Assembly (NCBI RefSeq): GCF_036346295.1 | Contig: NZ_CP107819.1 | Span: 1,302,001-1,366,000 of the forward strand | DNA length: 64,000 nt | Direction of reading: 5' to 3' | Origin: Streptomyces sp. NBC_00536 | GTDB lineage: Bacteria > Actinomycetota > Actinomycetes > Streptomycetales > Streptomycetaceae | Part shown: positions 43,178-53,400 of the stretch, piece by piece | Layout of the letters: every line of letters begins with the position of its first letter | How positions within the stretch are numbered: the first letter of the stretch is position 1 | Made by a program: the position numbers and the translations under genes | The notes under the pieces: model-generated | The model's database searches: none | What the model was told of the DNA's origin: nothing | Seen by the model: the letters and a program-made list of their open reading frames with translations, nothing else

Positions 43178-44035
43178 ATGACCAGCACCGCCTCCTTCGC
43201 CGTCGACTCCCCGCTCGGCCCCCGCACCACGACCGTCACCTACGAGCGCAAGGGCGCGGGAGAACCCCTCCTGCTGCTCCACGGCATCGGCCACCACTTC
43301 CAGGCCTGGCGGCCGGTCACCGACATCCTGGCCGCGGACCACGACGTCATCGCCGTCGACCTGCCCGGTTTCGGGGCCTCCGCGCCGCTGCCGGAGGGGG
43401 TCCCCTATGACCTCGCCACCGTCGCCCCCGCCCTCGGTGCCTTCTGCGCGGCCCTCGGCGTCGAGCGTCCGCACGTCGCGGGCAACTCCCTCGGCGGACT
43501 GCTCGCGCTCGAAATGGGCCGCGCCGGTCTGGCCCGCTCGGTGACCGCCCTCTCGCCCGCCGGGTTCTGGAGCGAGGCCGAGCGCCGCTACGCCTTCGGT
43601 GCGCTGCGCGCCATGCGGGCCGGGGCCCACGCCCTGCCGCGCCCCGCCGTGGAGCGGCTCGCCCGCAGCGCCGTGGGCCGGGCCGCCCTCACCGGCACCA
43701 TCTACGCCCGCCCCGCCCGCCGGTCCCCCGAGGCCGTGGTCGCCGAGACCCTGGCCCTGCGCGGGGCGGCCGGTTTCGAGCCGACCCTGGCCGCGGGGGG
43801 CTCCGTACGGTTCACTCACGACGTGCCCGGGGTGCCGGTCACCATCGCCTGGGGCGAACGCGACCGGCTGCTGCTGCGCCGTCAGGGCGTACGCGCCAAG
43901 CACACCATCCCGGGCGCGCGGCTGGTCCGGCTGCCCGGCTGCGGGCACGTTCCCATGTCTGACGCACCCGCTCTGGTGGCACGGGTCATCCTCGACACGG
44001 CCCGCGCCGGACTCCCGGCCCCGGCCGCCGCCTGA
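43178..44035 (+). CDS. Alpha/beta hydrolase
   Basis: A 285-aa cytoplasmic alpha/beta-hydrolase-fold enzyme. The oxyanion motif is LLLLHGIGHH, the nucleophile S104 is in AGNSLGGLLA, the acid residue is in WGERDRLLL, and the histidine is in GCGHVPMSD. ATG 43178 has GAGGAG seven bases upstream. The fold covers esterases, haloperoxidase-like and C-C hydrolases, so the substrate is open. Its 3' end is partly duplicated just past the stop. Confidence 0.9.
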   Translation: MTSTASFAVDSPLGPRTTTVTYERKGAGEPLLLLHGIGHHFQAWRPVTDILAADHDVIAVDLPGFGASAPLPEGVPYDLATVAPALGAFCAALGVERPHVAGNSLGGLLALEMGRAGLARSVTALSPAGFWSEAERRYAFGALRAMRAGAHALPRPAVERLARSAVGRAALTGTIYARPARRSPEAVVAETLALRGAAGFEPTLAAGGSVRFTHDVPGVPVTIAWGERDRLLLRRQGVRAKHTIPGARLVRLPGCGHVPMSDAPALVARVILDTARAGLPAPAAA

Positions 44036-44055
44036 CGGGCCACCGCCTGACGGGC
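44028..44055 (+). repeat. Direct repeat CCGCCTGACGGGC, 15-bp period, across the hydrolase stop
   Basis: Identical 13-base copies at 44028-44040 and 44043-44055; the hydrolase stop codon (44033-44035) is inside the first copy. Confidence 0.85.
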
Positions 44056-44188
44056 ACTCACCCAAGGGCAGCCGTCCGGCTGACGGCTGTTCATCCACGG
44101 TTCGCGTGCGCGACGCGGGCGGGCCGGTGTGCCGGCGGCACACTGGTCCGGCCCGTGCGAGACCGACCGGAACCCTGGAGCCGCACCG

Positions 44189-45751
44189 ATGCCGCACACC
44201 CGCCGGACCCTGCTCACCGGTTCGCTCGCCGCGTCCGCCGCGCTCGCCCTCCCGCTGGGCCTGGCCGCTCCGGCGTTCGCCCGGTCCGGCCGCCCGAGTG
44301 CCTCCTGGGGCACCCAGTCCGGTGAGGTCACCGAGCGGTCCGCGCTGATCTGGACCCGTTCGGACCGCCCCGCGCGGATGTACGTGGAAACCTCGCCCAC
44401 CGAATCGTTCCGCCACGGGGTACGCCGCCACCCGGGCCCGCTGCTCGGCCCGGCCACCGACTTCACCGGCACCACCCCCCTGCGCGGCCTCCCGCCGGGC
44501 CAGCAGGTCCACTACCGCGTGGTGGTGGCCGATCCGGACGACCCCCGGCGCACCGGGGAACCCGTGTACGGCACCTTCCGCACCACGCCCGTCTCGCGCC
44601 GCTCCGGGGTCCGTTTCCTGTGGTCCGGGGACCTCGCCGGCCAGGGCTGGGGCATCAATCCGGACCTCGGTGGCTACCGGGTCTTCGACGAGATGCGCCT
44701 GCGCGACCCGGACTTCTTCCTCTTCAGCGGGGACACCATCTACGCGGACGGGCCGCTCCAGCCGAGCGTGACCCTGCCCGACGGCCGGACCTGGCGCAAT
44801 GTGACCACCGAGGAGAAGTCGAAGGTCGCCGAGACCCTCGCCGAGTTCCGCGGGAACTTCCGCTACAACCTGCTCGATCGCAACCTCACCGCCTTCAACG
44901 CGCAGGTCCCCGTGATCGCCCAGTGGGACGACCACGAGGTGCGCAACAACTGGTACCCCGGCCAGCTGCTGGAGGACCCGCGCTACACGGTCAAGGAGGT
45001 CGACGTCCTGGCCGAACGCGCCCGCCGCGCCTTCGGCGAGTACTTCCCGGGCCGGGCGATCGACCCCGGCGAGCGCGCCGAGGGCCGGGTCCACCGCGTC
45101 GTCCGCCACGGCCCGCTGCTCGACGTCTTCGTCCTCGACATGCGCACCTACCGCAACGCCAACTCCCCGGACCGCCAGGCCGCCGACCCCGTCGGCATCC
45201 TGGGCGCCGAGCAGCTGGCCTGGCTGAAGCGGGAGCTGTCCCGTTCCCGCGCCACCTGGAAGGTGATCGCCGCCGACATGCCGCTCGGCATCGTCGTCGC
45301 CGACGGTACGGCCAATTTCGAGGCGGTCGCCCAGGGCGACCCGGGCGCCCCGCTCGGCCGGGAACTCCAGATCGCGGAACTGCTGCGCCACATCAAGCAC
45401 CAGCGGATCACCGGCACCCTCTGGCTGACGGCCGACGTCCACTACACGGCGGCCAACCACTACGCCCCCGAGCGGGCGGCCTTCCAGGACTTCGCGCCGT
45501 TCTGGGAGTTCGTGTCCGGGCCCATCGGCGCGGGCGGCTTCCCGCACGGCGCGCTCGACGCGACCTTCGGGCCCGAGCGGGCCTACGTACAGTCGGCGCC
45601 GGTGGGCAACATGTCGCCGGCCGAGAACCCGCCGTACTACGGGGAGGTCGAGATCGACGGGGCAAGCGGTGAGCTGACCGTGCGGCTGCGCCGCCAGGGT
45701 GGCGGCGTACTGTTCACCAAGTCGCTCCGGCCGGGACAGGTGGGCCAGTAG
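44189..45751 (+). CDS. PhoD-family alkaline phosphatase / phosphodiesterase, Tat-exported
   Basis: A 520-aa secreted metallophosphoesterase. ATG 44189 is preceded by GGAG at eight bases. The signal MPHTRRTLLTGSLAASAA is a twin-arginine leader, consistent with export of a folded metalloenzyme. Metal-binding phrases are FLWSGDLAGQGWG, FFLFSGDTIYADGP, IAQWDDHEVRNNWYPGQLLE, LWLTADVHYTAANHY, and an N-terminal PhoD domain (GTQSGEVTERSALIWTRS) precedes them. The family releases phosphate from esters and teichoic acids, so phosphate-starvation control is likely but no PHO box is obvious to me. Confidence 0.94.
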   Translation: MPHTRRTLLTGSLAASAALALPLGLAAPAFARSGRPSASWGTQSGEVTERSALIWTRSDRPARMYVETSPTESFRHGVRRHPGPLLGPATDFTGTTPLRGLPPGQQVHYRVVVADPDDPRRTGEPVYGTFRTTPVSRRSGVRFLWSGDLAGQGWGINPDLGGYRVFDEMRLRDPDFFLFSGDTIYADGPLQPSVTLPDGRTWRNVTTEEKSKVAETLAEFRGNFRYNLLDRNLTAFNAQVPVIAQWDDHEVRNNWYPGQLLEDPRYTVKEVDVLAERARRAFGEYFPGRAIDPGERAEGRVHRVVRHGPLLDVFVLDMRTYRNANSPDRQAADPVGILGAEQLAWLKRELSRSRATWKVIAADMPLGIVVADGTANFEAVAQGDPGAPLGRELQIAELLRHIKHQRITGTLWLTADVHYTAANHYAPERAAFQDFAPFWEFVSGPIGAGGFPHGALDATFGPERAYVQSAPVGNMSPAENPPYYGEVEIDGASGELTVRLRRQGGGVLFTKSLRPGQVGQ

Positions 45752-45871
45752 CCGTGCCGTCGACGCTGCCGAGAGCCCGGAAAACAGGGCGAAATCGAGC
45801 GGATCGACACTTAACCAGTCGGTCACAAACCGTTCGTGATCACGCAACACCCCCGCGTCACAGTGGTGTGC

Positions 45872-47362
45872 ATGACTGACCGCAGCCCCGCCGCCGCCCA
45901 CCGTTCCCACCGCCCCCAGCGCACCCACCACTGGCGCCACGACCTCGTCGAGCTGGCCGCGCTGTTCTGCGCCGTGTCCGTCGCCGACGCCCTGGCCAAT
46001 CTCGTGGTGCACGGTCCGAGCGGGCCCCTGATGCTGGTCGCCTCGGCGGTCGCGCTCCTGGTCACCGCCGGTTTCCACACCTGGTGGGCCCGCCGCCACA
46101 GCCACGCGCCGCCGCCGGGTCCGACCGCCCCCTCCGATACCGGCGCCCCGGCCGGGGCCGAGGTGACGGGGTCCGCGCACGCACGTACCGGTGCGAGTGC
46201 GGCGGACGCCGTGGCCGACCCGGTGACCGCGGGCTCCACCGCCCTGTGGCGGATGCGCACGACCGTACGGGACGAGCCCGGCAGCCTCGCCTCGCTCTGC
46301 ACCGCGCTGGCCCGCCACCGCGTCGACATCCTGACCCTGCAGACCCACCCGCTCCCCGAGGGGGGCACGGTCGACGAGTTCCTGCTGCGCGCCCCGCAGG
46401 ACCTGCCCTCCGCCGAGCTGACCCGCGCCGTCGCCCAGGCGGGCGGCCACAGCACCTGGATCGAGCGCGCCGACGCCCACGACCTGGTCGACACCCCGAC
46501 CCGGATGCTGGGGCTGGCCACCCGGACCGCCCTGGACGCCGCCGAACTGCCGCTCGCGCTGCGCCAGCTGCTCGGCCGCTGCACGATCCACTCGATCCCG
46601 GCCACCACCCTCACCGGCCGCCCCAACGCGGCGGCCCACGCTCCCGTCGAGGGCGTGCTGGAGTCCACCACGATGCGGCTGCGCGACCCCTCGGGCGGTG
46701 CGATCACCGTGGAGCGCCCCTACCTTCCCTTCACCCCGACCGAGTTCGCGCGGGCCCGCGCCCTGGTCGAGCTGGACGCCCGGCTCGGCCCGCGCGTCCC
46801 GCGCAGCCAGGACGTGCTGACCCTGCCCGAGGGCAATGAGATCACCGTGCGCCGCGCGGACGGATCCGACCTCCCGGCGGCCCGCGCCATGCACGACCGC
46901 TGCTCCGAGCGGACGCTGGGCCTGCGCTACCACGGGCCGGTCGCCGACGCCGACCGCTACCTCGGCCACCTGCTGAGCCCGCGCTTCGGCCGTACCCTGG
47001 CCGCCACCACCGCCTCCGGGAAGCTGGTGGCCCTCGGGCACCTGCTCTGGGACGGCGACGAGACCGAGGTGGCCCTGCTGATCGAGGACGACTGGCAGCG
47101 CCGGGGCATCGGTTCCGAACTGCTCGGCAGGCTGATCTCGATGGCGGTCGAGGCCCGCTGCGACAGCGTGTACGCCGTCACCCAGGCCTCGAACACCGGC
47201 ATGGTGGCCGCCATGCGCGGCCTCGGCCTCCCGCTCGACTACCAGATCGAGGAGGGCACCCTGGTGATCACGGCCCGCCTGGACGCCGTCACGGCCGGCT
47301 CCCGGCCGGCGCACGGCCAGGGCGAGCAGCGCCCGTACGAGAGCCCGCGCCACCAGAACTGA
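45872..47362 (+). CDS. Membrane-anchored ACT-GNAT fusion protein
   Basis: A 496-aa protein with three parts. Residues about 25-70 hold two hydrophobic helices (LVELAALFCAVSVADALANL; LMLVASAVALLVTAGFHTWW). Residues about 125-200 read WRMRTTVRDEPGSLASLCTA, an ACT-like ligand-binding domain. From about residue 320 a GNAT domain appears (EITVRRADGSDLPAARAMHD; VALLIEDDWQRRGIGSELLG). ACT domains usually sense amino acids, so this may be an amino-acid-controlled acetyltransferase, as in protein acetylases of actinomycetes. The start ATG 45872 is chosen; GTG 45836 is an alternative. Confidence 0.8.
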   Translation: MTDRSPAAAHRSHRPQRTHHWRHDLVELAALFCAVSVADALANLVVHGPSGPLMLVASAVALLVTAGFHTWWARRHSHAPPPGPTAPSDTGAPAGAEVTGSAHARTGASAADAVADPVTAGSTALWRMRTTVRDEPGSLASLCTALARHRVDILTLQTHPLPEGGTVDEFLLRAPQDLPSAELTRAVAQAGGHSTWIERADAHDLVDTPTRMLGLATRTALDAAELPLALRQLLGRCTIHSIPATTLTGRPNAAAHAPVEGVLESTTMRLRDPSGGAITVERPYLPFTPTEFARARALVELDARLGPRVPRSQDVLTLPEGNEITVRRADGSDLPAARAMHDRCSERTLGLRYHGPVADADRYLGHLLSPRFGRTLAATTASGKLVALGHLLWDGDETEVALLIEDDWQRRGIGSELLGRLISMAVEARCDSVYAVTQASNTGMVAAMRGLGLPLDYQIEEGTLVITARLDAVTAGSRPAHGQGEQRPYESPRHQN

Positions 47363-47383
47363 CACGCACTCCGGGCGTCCGGC

Positions 47384-47435
47384 CCGCCGCTTTCCGGGTG
47401 GCGCACCCGCCCCCCACGCCACCGGAAAGCGGCGG
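47384..47435 (+). terminator. Long stem-loop terminator after the ACT-GNAT gene
   Basis: CCGCCGCTTTCCGGGTGGCG (47384-47403) pairs with the segment 47417-47435 over 19 bp with a single bulged G, starting 22 bases after the stop. Confidence 0.85.
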
Positions 47436-47527
47436 CGAGCCGCCGTGTCCCGGCGCTTTCGCGCACGTCAGGCTGCCGAGAGCGAACGGTAGTGACGCGG
47501 ACGGGTCTCCCGTATGAAGATGTCCGA

Positions 47528-49225
47528 ATGTCAGACACCCTCCACAGCGGCAACCAGCTGCCCCGCCAGGTCGCGGACGCGTACGTCGACGACCTCATCG
47601 CACTCGACCCGATCACCGGCACCTACCTCGGTGTCGCCGCGAGTTCCGCCAAACTCCCGGACTTCTCCCCCGCCGGGCGCGAGGCCTCCGCCGAACTCGC
47701 CCGCACCACCCTCGCCAAGCTCGACGCCGCCGAACTGCTCCCCGGCGGCGACAGCGACGCCGAGCGCCGCTGCGCCCGTCTGCTGCGCGAGCGCCTGACC
47801 GCCGAACTCGCCGTGCACGAGGCCGACGAGGACCTGCGCGCCGTCAGCAACATCCACTCCCCGGCGCACAGCGTCCGCGAGGTCTTCACGCTGACCCCCG
47901 CCGACACGGACGAGGACTGGGCCGCGATCGCCGAACGGCTGCGCGCGGTTCCCACCGCCTTCGCCGGATACCGCGAGTGCCTCCAGCTCGGTCTGGACCG
48001 CGGCCTGCTCGGCAGCCCGCGCCCCACCGCCACCTTCATCGGCCAGCTCGGCACCTGGGCCGGCGAGGACGGCGAGGGCCCCGGCTTCTTCGCCGACTTC
48101 GCCGCGGCCGGTCCCGAGGCCCTGCGGGCCGAACTCGACGCCGCCGTCGAGGGGGCGAACGAGGCCGTCGTCGCGCTCCGCGACTGGATGCGCGACGTGT
48201 ACGCCCCGGCGGTCAAGGGCGCCCCGGACCCGGTGGGCCGCGAGCGCTACGCCCGCTGGTCGCGCTACTTCAACGGCACGGACCTGGACCTGGACGAGGC
48301 CTACGCCTACGGCTGGTCGGAGTACCACCGGCTGCTCGCCGAGATGAAGACCGAGGCGGCCAAGATCCTGCCCGACGCGAGCCCCTGGGACGCGCTGCGC
48401 CACCTCGACGAGCACGGCACCCACATCGAGGGCGTCGACGAGGTCCAGGCGTGGCTGCAGGGCATCATGGACGAGGCCATCCAGAACCTCGACGGCACCC
48501 ACTTCGAACTCGCCGAGCGCGTGCGCAAGGTGGAGTCCCGGATCGCCCCGGCGGGCGGCGCCGCGGCCCCGTACTACACCTCCCCCTCGGAGGACTTCTC
48601 GCGTCCGGGCCGCACCTGGCTGCCGACCATGGGCCAGACCCGCTTCCCCGTCTACGACCTGGTCTCGACCTGGTACCACGAGGGCGTCCCGGGTCACCAC
48701 CTCCAGCTCGCGCAGTGGACGCACGTGGCGGACCAGCTCTCCCGCTACCAGGCCACGGTCGGCTGGGTCAGTGCCAACTGCGAGGGCTGGGCCCTGTACG
48801 CCGAGCGCCTGATGGACGAGCTGGGCTACCTCACGGACGCCGAGCAGCGCCTGGGCTACCTGGACTGCCAGATGATGCGCGCCGCGCGGGTCATCGTCGA
48901 CATCGGCATGCACCTGGGTCTGGAGATCCCGGCGGACTCGCCGTTCCACCCGGGCGAGACCTGGACCGTGGACCTGGCGCAGGAGTTCTTCGGGCTGCAC
49001 AGCGGCCGCCCCGCGGACTTCATCGAGAGCGAGCTGACCCGCTACGTCTCGATGCCCGGCCAGGCGATCGGCTACAAGCTGGGCGAGCGCGCGTGGCTGC
49101 TGGGCCGGGAGAACGCCCGCGCCGCGCACGGCGAGTCCTTCGACCTGAAGGCCTGGCACATGGCGGCCCTCTCGCAGGGTTCGCTGGGCCTGGACGACCT
49201 GGTGGACGAGCTGTCCAAGCTCTGA
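47528..49225 (+). CDS. DUF885 family metallohydrolase-like protein
   Basis: A 565-aa cytoplasmic protein of the DUF885 family. ATG 47528 fits the conserved N-terminus. A likely zinc site is WYHEGVPGHHLQ (H384, E385, H390) together with the downstream glutamate of ANCEGWALYAERLM (E419), a gluzincin-like arrangement. It is mostly helical with an SRPGRTWLPTMGQTRFPVYD segment before the zinc site. Some family members are annotated as carboxypeptidase-like; no substrate is known here. Confidence 0.9.
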   Translation: MSDTLHSGNQLPRQVADAYVDDLIALDPITGTYLGVAASSAKLPDFSPAGREASAELARTTLAKLDAAELLPGGDSDAERRCARLLRERLTAELAVHEADEDLRAVSNIHSPAHSVREVFTLTPADTDEDWAAIAERLRAVPTAFAGYRECLQLGLDRGLLGSPRPTATFIGQLGTWAGEDGEGPGFFADFAAAGPEALRAELDAAVEGANEAVVALRDWMRDVYAPAVKGAPDPVGRERYARWSRYFNGTDLDLDEAYAYGWSEYHRLLAEMKTEAAKILPDASPWDALRHLDEHGTHIEGVDEVQAWLQGIMDEAIQNLDGTHFELAERVRKVESRIAPAGGAAAPYYTSPSEDFSRPGRTWLPTMGQTRFPVYDLVSTWYHEGVPGHHLQLAQWTHVADQLSRYQATVGWVSANCEGWALYAERLMDELGYLTDAEQRLGYLDCQMMRAARVIVDIGMHLGLEIPADSPFHPGETWTVDLAQEFFGLHSGRPADFIESELTRYVSMPGQAIGYKLGERAWLLGRENARAAHGESFDLKAWHMAALSQGSLGLDDLVDELSKL

Positions 49226-49239
49226 CCGCCGCACACCGC

Positions 49240-49279
49240 GACGGGCCGTTCGCTCCCCTCGGGGAGTGAACGGCCCGTC
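49240..49279. terminator. Bidirectional stem-loop terminator
   Basis: An 18-19 bp stem (49240-49258 with 49261-49279, one G-T pair) lies between the converging DUF885 and rhodanese genes. Confidence 0.85.
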
Positions 49280-49319
49280 GTCTTGCGGCCAGAAGTCAGG
49301 GGCCAGGTGTGCCCCGGTG

Positions 49320-49847
49320 TCAGCAGCCGCAGTCGTCGGAGTCGGTGGGGGCGGTCAGCGGGTCGGCCTCGGGACGCTGCTCCCGGCCCTGCCAGGTCTC
49401 GACCTCGAAGCCCTCGCGGATCCAGTACTCGATGCCGCCGAGCATCTCCTTGACCTGGAAGCCGAGCTGCGCGAGGGCGAGGGCGGAGCGGGTGGCGCCG
49501 TTGCAGCCGGGGCCCCAGCAGTACGTGACCACGGGGACATTCTTGTCGAGGAGCCGCTCGGCCTGCTCGGGGATGAGGGCCGTGGGCAGGTGGACCGCGC
49601 CGGGGATGTGGGCCTGGTCCCAGGAGGGGGTGGAGCGCGAGTCGATGATCTGGAAGCCGAGTTCGGCGCCGTGCTCACGGTGGGCCTTGAGGGCGCCGGC
49701 GACGTCGGAGACGTCCGCGTGGAAGGCGAGGCTGGCGGCGAAGTACGCGGCGGCCGCCGCGGGGGTGGCCGGGGGCACCCGGAGCACGGAGTTGGTGGTG
49801 GCGGTGTGGGCGGTGCCGGTGGCGGTGGGCTGCTGCGTCGTCGTCAT
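49320..49847 (-). CDS. Rhodanese-like sulfurtransferase
   Basis: A 175-aa single rhodanese domain with a low-complexity Thr/Ala N-terminus. FQIIDSRSTPSWDQAHIPGA and the active-site loop VVTYCWGPGCNGATRSA, with C110 as probable catalytic cysteine and C115 nearby, followed by GFQVKEMLGGIEYWIREG. The C-terminus ends CGC, an additional cysteine pair. It may donate sulfane sulfur in thiolation or handle persulfides. It is divergent from an AsnC-type regulator. Confidence 0.93.
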   Translation of the reverse strand: MTTTQQPTATGTAHTATTNSVLRVPPATPAAAAAYFAASLAFHADVSDVAGALKAHREHGAELGFQIIDSRSTPSWDQAHIPGAVHLPTALIPEQAERLLDKNVPVVTYCWGPGCNGATRSALALAQLGFQVKEMLGGIEYWIREGFEVETWQGREQRPEADPLTAPTDSDDCGC

Positions 49848-49883
49848 GGCTCAAAATCTACGATCGCGTGATCATCTTTGGAA

Positions 49884-49895
49884 GTGGAATTCCAC
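49884..49895. promoter_or_regulatory. Palindrome GTGGAATTCCAC, candidate AsnC operator
   Basis: A perfect 12-bp palindrome in the 94-base divergent gap between rhodanese and the AsnC regulator, flanked by GGAA and TTCC. AsnC/Lrp genes are often self-regulated from such sites. Confidence 0.45.
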
Positions 49896-49941
49896 TGGCT
49901 TCCGCTTGCTCCGCCGGGATTTCCCCTGCTAGACCTGGCAC

Positions 49942-50388
49942 ATGACCGACTATTCCCCTGACGCCACCGACTGGCGCATCCTGGAGGCGCTCCAGGCCGA
50001 CGGCCGCGCCACCTTCGCCGAGCTGGCCCGCGCGGTCGCGATGTCCCCGAGCGCCGTCACCGAGCGGGTGCGGCGGCTGGAGGAGGCGGGCGTGATCACC
50101 GGGTACACCGCGACGGTCGATCCGCAGAAGCTCGGGAAGTCCATCATGGCGCTGGTGCGGCTGCGCTATCCGCACGGGAACTACAAGCCGTTCCACGATC
50201 TCCTGGAGGCCACGCCGGAGATCCTGGAGGCCCACCACGTCACGGGTGACGACTGCTTCGTCCTCAAGGTCGTGTCCCGCTCGATGTCCCACCTCGAAGA
50301 GGTCACCGGCAGGATCGCCGGGCTCGGCTCGGTGACGACCAGCGTCATCTACTCCTCGCCACTGTCCCGGCGCCCGCTCAGTCCCTGA
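49942..50388 (+). CDS. Lrp/AsnC family transcriptional regulator
   Basis: A 148-aa regulator with an N-terminal HTH (ILEALQADGRATFAELARAV, AMSPSAVTERVRRLEEAG) and a C-terminal RAM effector domain ending FVLKVVSRSMSHLEEVTGRI. The divergent rhodanese gene is a likely target through the palindrome between them. The ligand is probably an amino acid, possibly a sulfur one given the neighbour (inference). Confidence 0.92.
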   Translation: MTDYSPDATDWRILEALQADGRATFAELARAVAMSPSAVTERVRRLEEAGVITGYTATVDPQKLGKSIMALVRLRYPHGNYKPFHDLLEATPEILEAHHVTGDDCFVLKVVSRSMSHLEEVTGRIAGLGSVTTSVIYSSPLSRRPLSP

Positions 50389-50450
50389 CGGAAAGCAATG
50401 GATACTCACCCTCCGTGACGGTCGGGTGACGCCCGCGCGGGCACCCTTGA

Positions 50451-53400
50451 CTACGACGGGGCGTCGCCCGTGTGGTGGCGCACCACCGAACCACCTCGCT
50501 GCTTGACAATCTCCAACTGGGTCTGGACCCGCGTGCGCAGGTCCGCGACGTGACTGACGATCCCGACACTGCGGTCCCGCTCCCGCAGCGAGTCGAGTAC
50601 GTCGAGCACCTCGTCCAGGGCCTGTTCGTCCAGGCTGCCGAAGCCCTCGTCGATGAAGAGGGTGTCCAGGCGCATCCCGCCCGCCTCGTCGGTCACCACG
50701 TCGGCGAGCCCGAGCGCCAGGGCGAGCGAGGCGAAGAAGGTCTCGCCGCCGGACAGGGTGGCGGTGTCCCGCTCACTGCCGGTCCAGGCATCGACCACGT
50801 GCAGGCCGAGTCCGGAGCGGCCCCGGCCGCCCGCCCTGGCGTCGGAGTGGACCAGCGTGTACCGGCCGCCGGACATGCGCAGCAGCCGTACCGTCGCGGC
50901 CGCCGCGACCTGTTCCAGCCGGGCGGCCAGTACGTAGGCCTCCAGGCGCATCTTGCGCTCGTTGTCGGCGGAGGTGCCCGCGGTGAGACCGGCCAGGCCG
51001 GCCACCCGGTCGTAGCTCTCGCGGAGCGGGCCGAGCGCGCGCAGTTCGCTCTCGGCCTGCCGGGACAGCCGGTCCAGTTCGGCGCAGCGCTGCCGCGCGG
51101 CGTCCGCGGCCGAACCGGCGGTGCGCAGCCGGGCCGCTGTCCGTTCGGCCCGTTCCTCGGCGGCGCGCGGGTCGGCAGGGGGCTGCGTGGCCGCCCGGGC
51201 CGCGTCGGCCTCGGCGAACCGGTCGGCCAGCAGCGCCTCTTCGGCCTGCCAGGCGTCCATCCGGCGTTGCAGGGCGCTGTGTTCGTAGGCGCTGAGCACC
51301 GCGTCGGCGGCCGCCTCGGTGGTGTCGAAGCCCGCCCGGAAGGCGGCGTCGGCGAGCCGTCCGTCGGCTTCCTTCAGGCGTTCCGCGGCTGCTTCGGCGC
51401 GGTGCAGTGCGGCGGCGGCGTCCGCCACCAGCCGGACCCGGGTCTCCAGCAGCCGGGCGCGGTCGCCGACGCTGGCCGAGCCGGCCCGGACGCGGGCCAG
51501 TTCCTCCTCCAGCGCCTGCTGTTCCTCGTCCAGGGCCTCGCGGCGCGAGGAGCGGGCGGCGATGCGGCGTTCGGCGTCGAGCCGGTCGGCGCTGCGGGAG
51601 GCGTGTTCGCGTTCGGCATGGGCCAGCCGCTCTCGGGCTCCGTGCAGTCCCGCCGCCGCGGAGTGGGCGGCCGCGTGCAGAGCGGTCAGCTCCTGGGCGC
51701 GGTCGAGCAGTTCGGCCGTGGTGGCGTCCCCGGCGGCGGCCGCCGCGTCGGTGTGGGCCTGCCGCACCGCGGCCAGTTCGCGTTCGGTCCGCGCGCGCCG
51801 TTCCTCGGCCCGTTCGAAGCGGGCGTGGGCGGCGTCCTCCGCGGCGCGGTCCACATGGCCGGGGGCCGGGCGGGCCGGTGCGGGGTGGTCGGCCGAGCCG
51901 CAGACGGTGCACGGTTCCCCCGCGACGAGTGCCTCGGCGAGTTCGGCGGCGATCCCGCGCAGCCGGGTCTCCTTCAGCTCCAGCCAGCGCTCCCGGGCCG
52001 CCGCGGACTCCTCGCGTACGGAGAGCAGCTCGCCGGAGGTGGCCCGCGCCTCGGCGGCGAGCGCGTCCCGGCGCCGGGCCGCGGCCAGGTGCTGCCGGGC
52101 GGGCTCCAGCCGGCCCGCCAGGTGTTCGGCCTGGGTCGCGGCCTGCTGGGCGGTGTCCACGCGTTCGCGCAAGGCGGCCCGCAGGGGTTCCCAGCGGGCG
52201 AGCCAGTCGGCCGACTCCTGCTGCTGTTCCTCGGCGGCGCGGGACTCGCGGTCCAGGGCGGCGCGTTCGCGGGAGATGTCGGCGCTGCGCTGTTCGGCGC
52301 GCTGGGCGGCGCCGAGCGCGCCGAGTTCCCCGCGCAGTCGCTGTTCGAGGGCCGCGAGCTGCTCGGCGCCCGCCTCGGCGAGGTCGGGGTGCAGCCGTCG
52401 CCGCGCGTCGTCGACGGCGTGCGCGGCGGCCCGGTGGGCCGCGGCCGCCGCTTCACGCAGGTCGAGGGCGGGGGCCACCAGGGCGCCCCGGCGGGCCCGG
52501 TCGAGGAGTGTGCGGACCCGTTCCCGCTCGGGTGCGGCCTCGGCGAGGACCTCGGCGCGGTGCACGGCTTCGGCGTGGCGCCGCTGGAGCCGGTCGAGTT
52601 CGCGGGCGTCCTCGGCGGCCCGGCGGGCCGCCGCGTGCCGGTGTTCGACGGCGGTGAGGGCGTGGGTGCGTACGGTCAGCCGTTCGCGGGCCGAGCAGCG
52701 GGCCACGGCCGCCCAGGCCCGTACCGCCTCGGCGAGCCCGGGGTCGCCGGGCTGGTGCGCGGGATGCGGCCAGGCGCGCAGGTCGGCGCTGTCCCCGGCG
52801 GCCTGGGCGAGGCGCTGGGCCGTGCCGAGGACCTTCTCGTCGCCCGCGCGCACCTTGGCCTCGGCGGCCCGGCGCTGTTCGGCGAGCAGGGTTTCGACGG
52901 CGGCGAAGCGGCGGGTGTCGAAGAGCCGTCCCAGCAGTCGGCCACGGGCTTCGGCGTCGGCGCGCAGGAACCGCGCGAACTCGCCCTGGGGCAGCAGCAC
53001 CACCTGGCAGAACTGTTCCCGGCTCATGCCGAGCAGCTGCTCGATCTCCTCGCCGATCTCCTGGTGGGAGCGGCTGAGTCCCTGCCAGCCCGGCTCGCCG
53101 AGGTGTTCGCGGAGCCGGCTCTGGGCCTTGTCCTTGGTGGTGCCGGTGCCGCGCTTCTTGGGGCGGGGCTGTTCGGGGCGCCGGGTGATCTCCAGGCGGC
53201 GGCCGCCGGCGGTGAGTTCGAGGGTGACCTCGGTGGCCGTCTCGGGGGCGGCGTGGTCGCTGCGCAGGCTGGTGCCGGGTGCCTGGCGCGGGCCGGGGAC
53301 GGAGCCGTACAGGGCGTAGCAGACCGCGTCGAGCACGGAGGTCTTGCCCGCGCCGGTGGGCCCGTGCAGGAGGAAGATCCCGGCGCCGGAGAGCGCGTCG

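Noticed and set aside
43091..47422. Long minus-strand open frame opposite the hydrolase, PhoD and ACT-GNAT genes
   Set aside because: Low-complexity Gly/Arg/His-rich translation without motifs; the plus strand encodes three clear families in the same interval.
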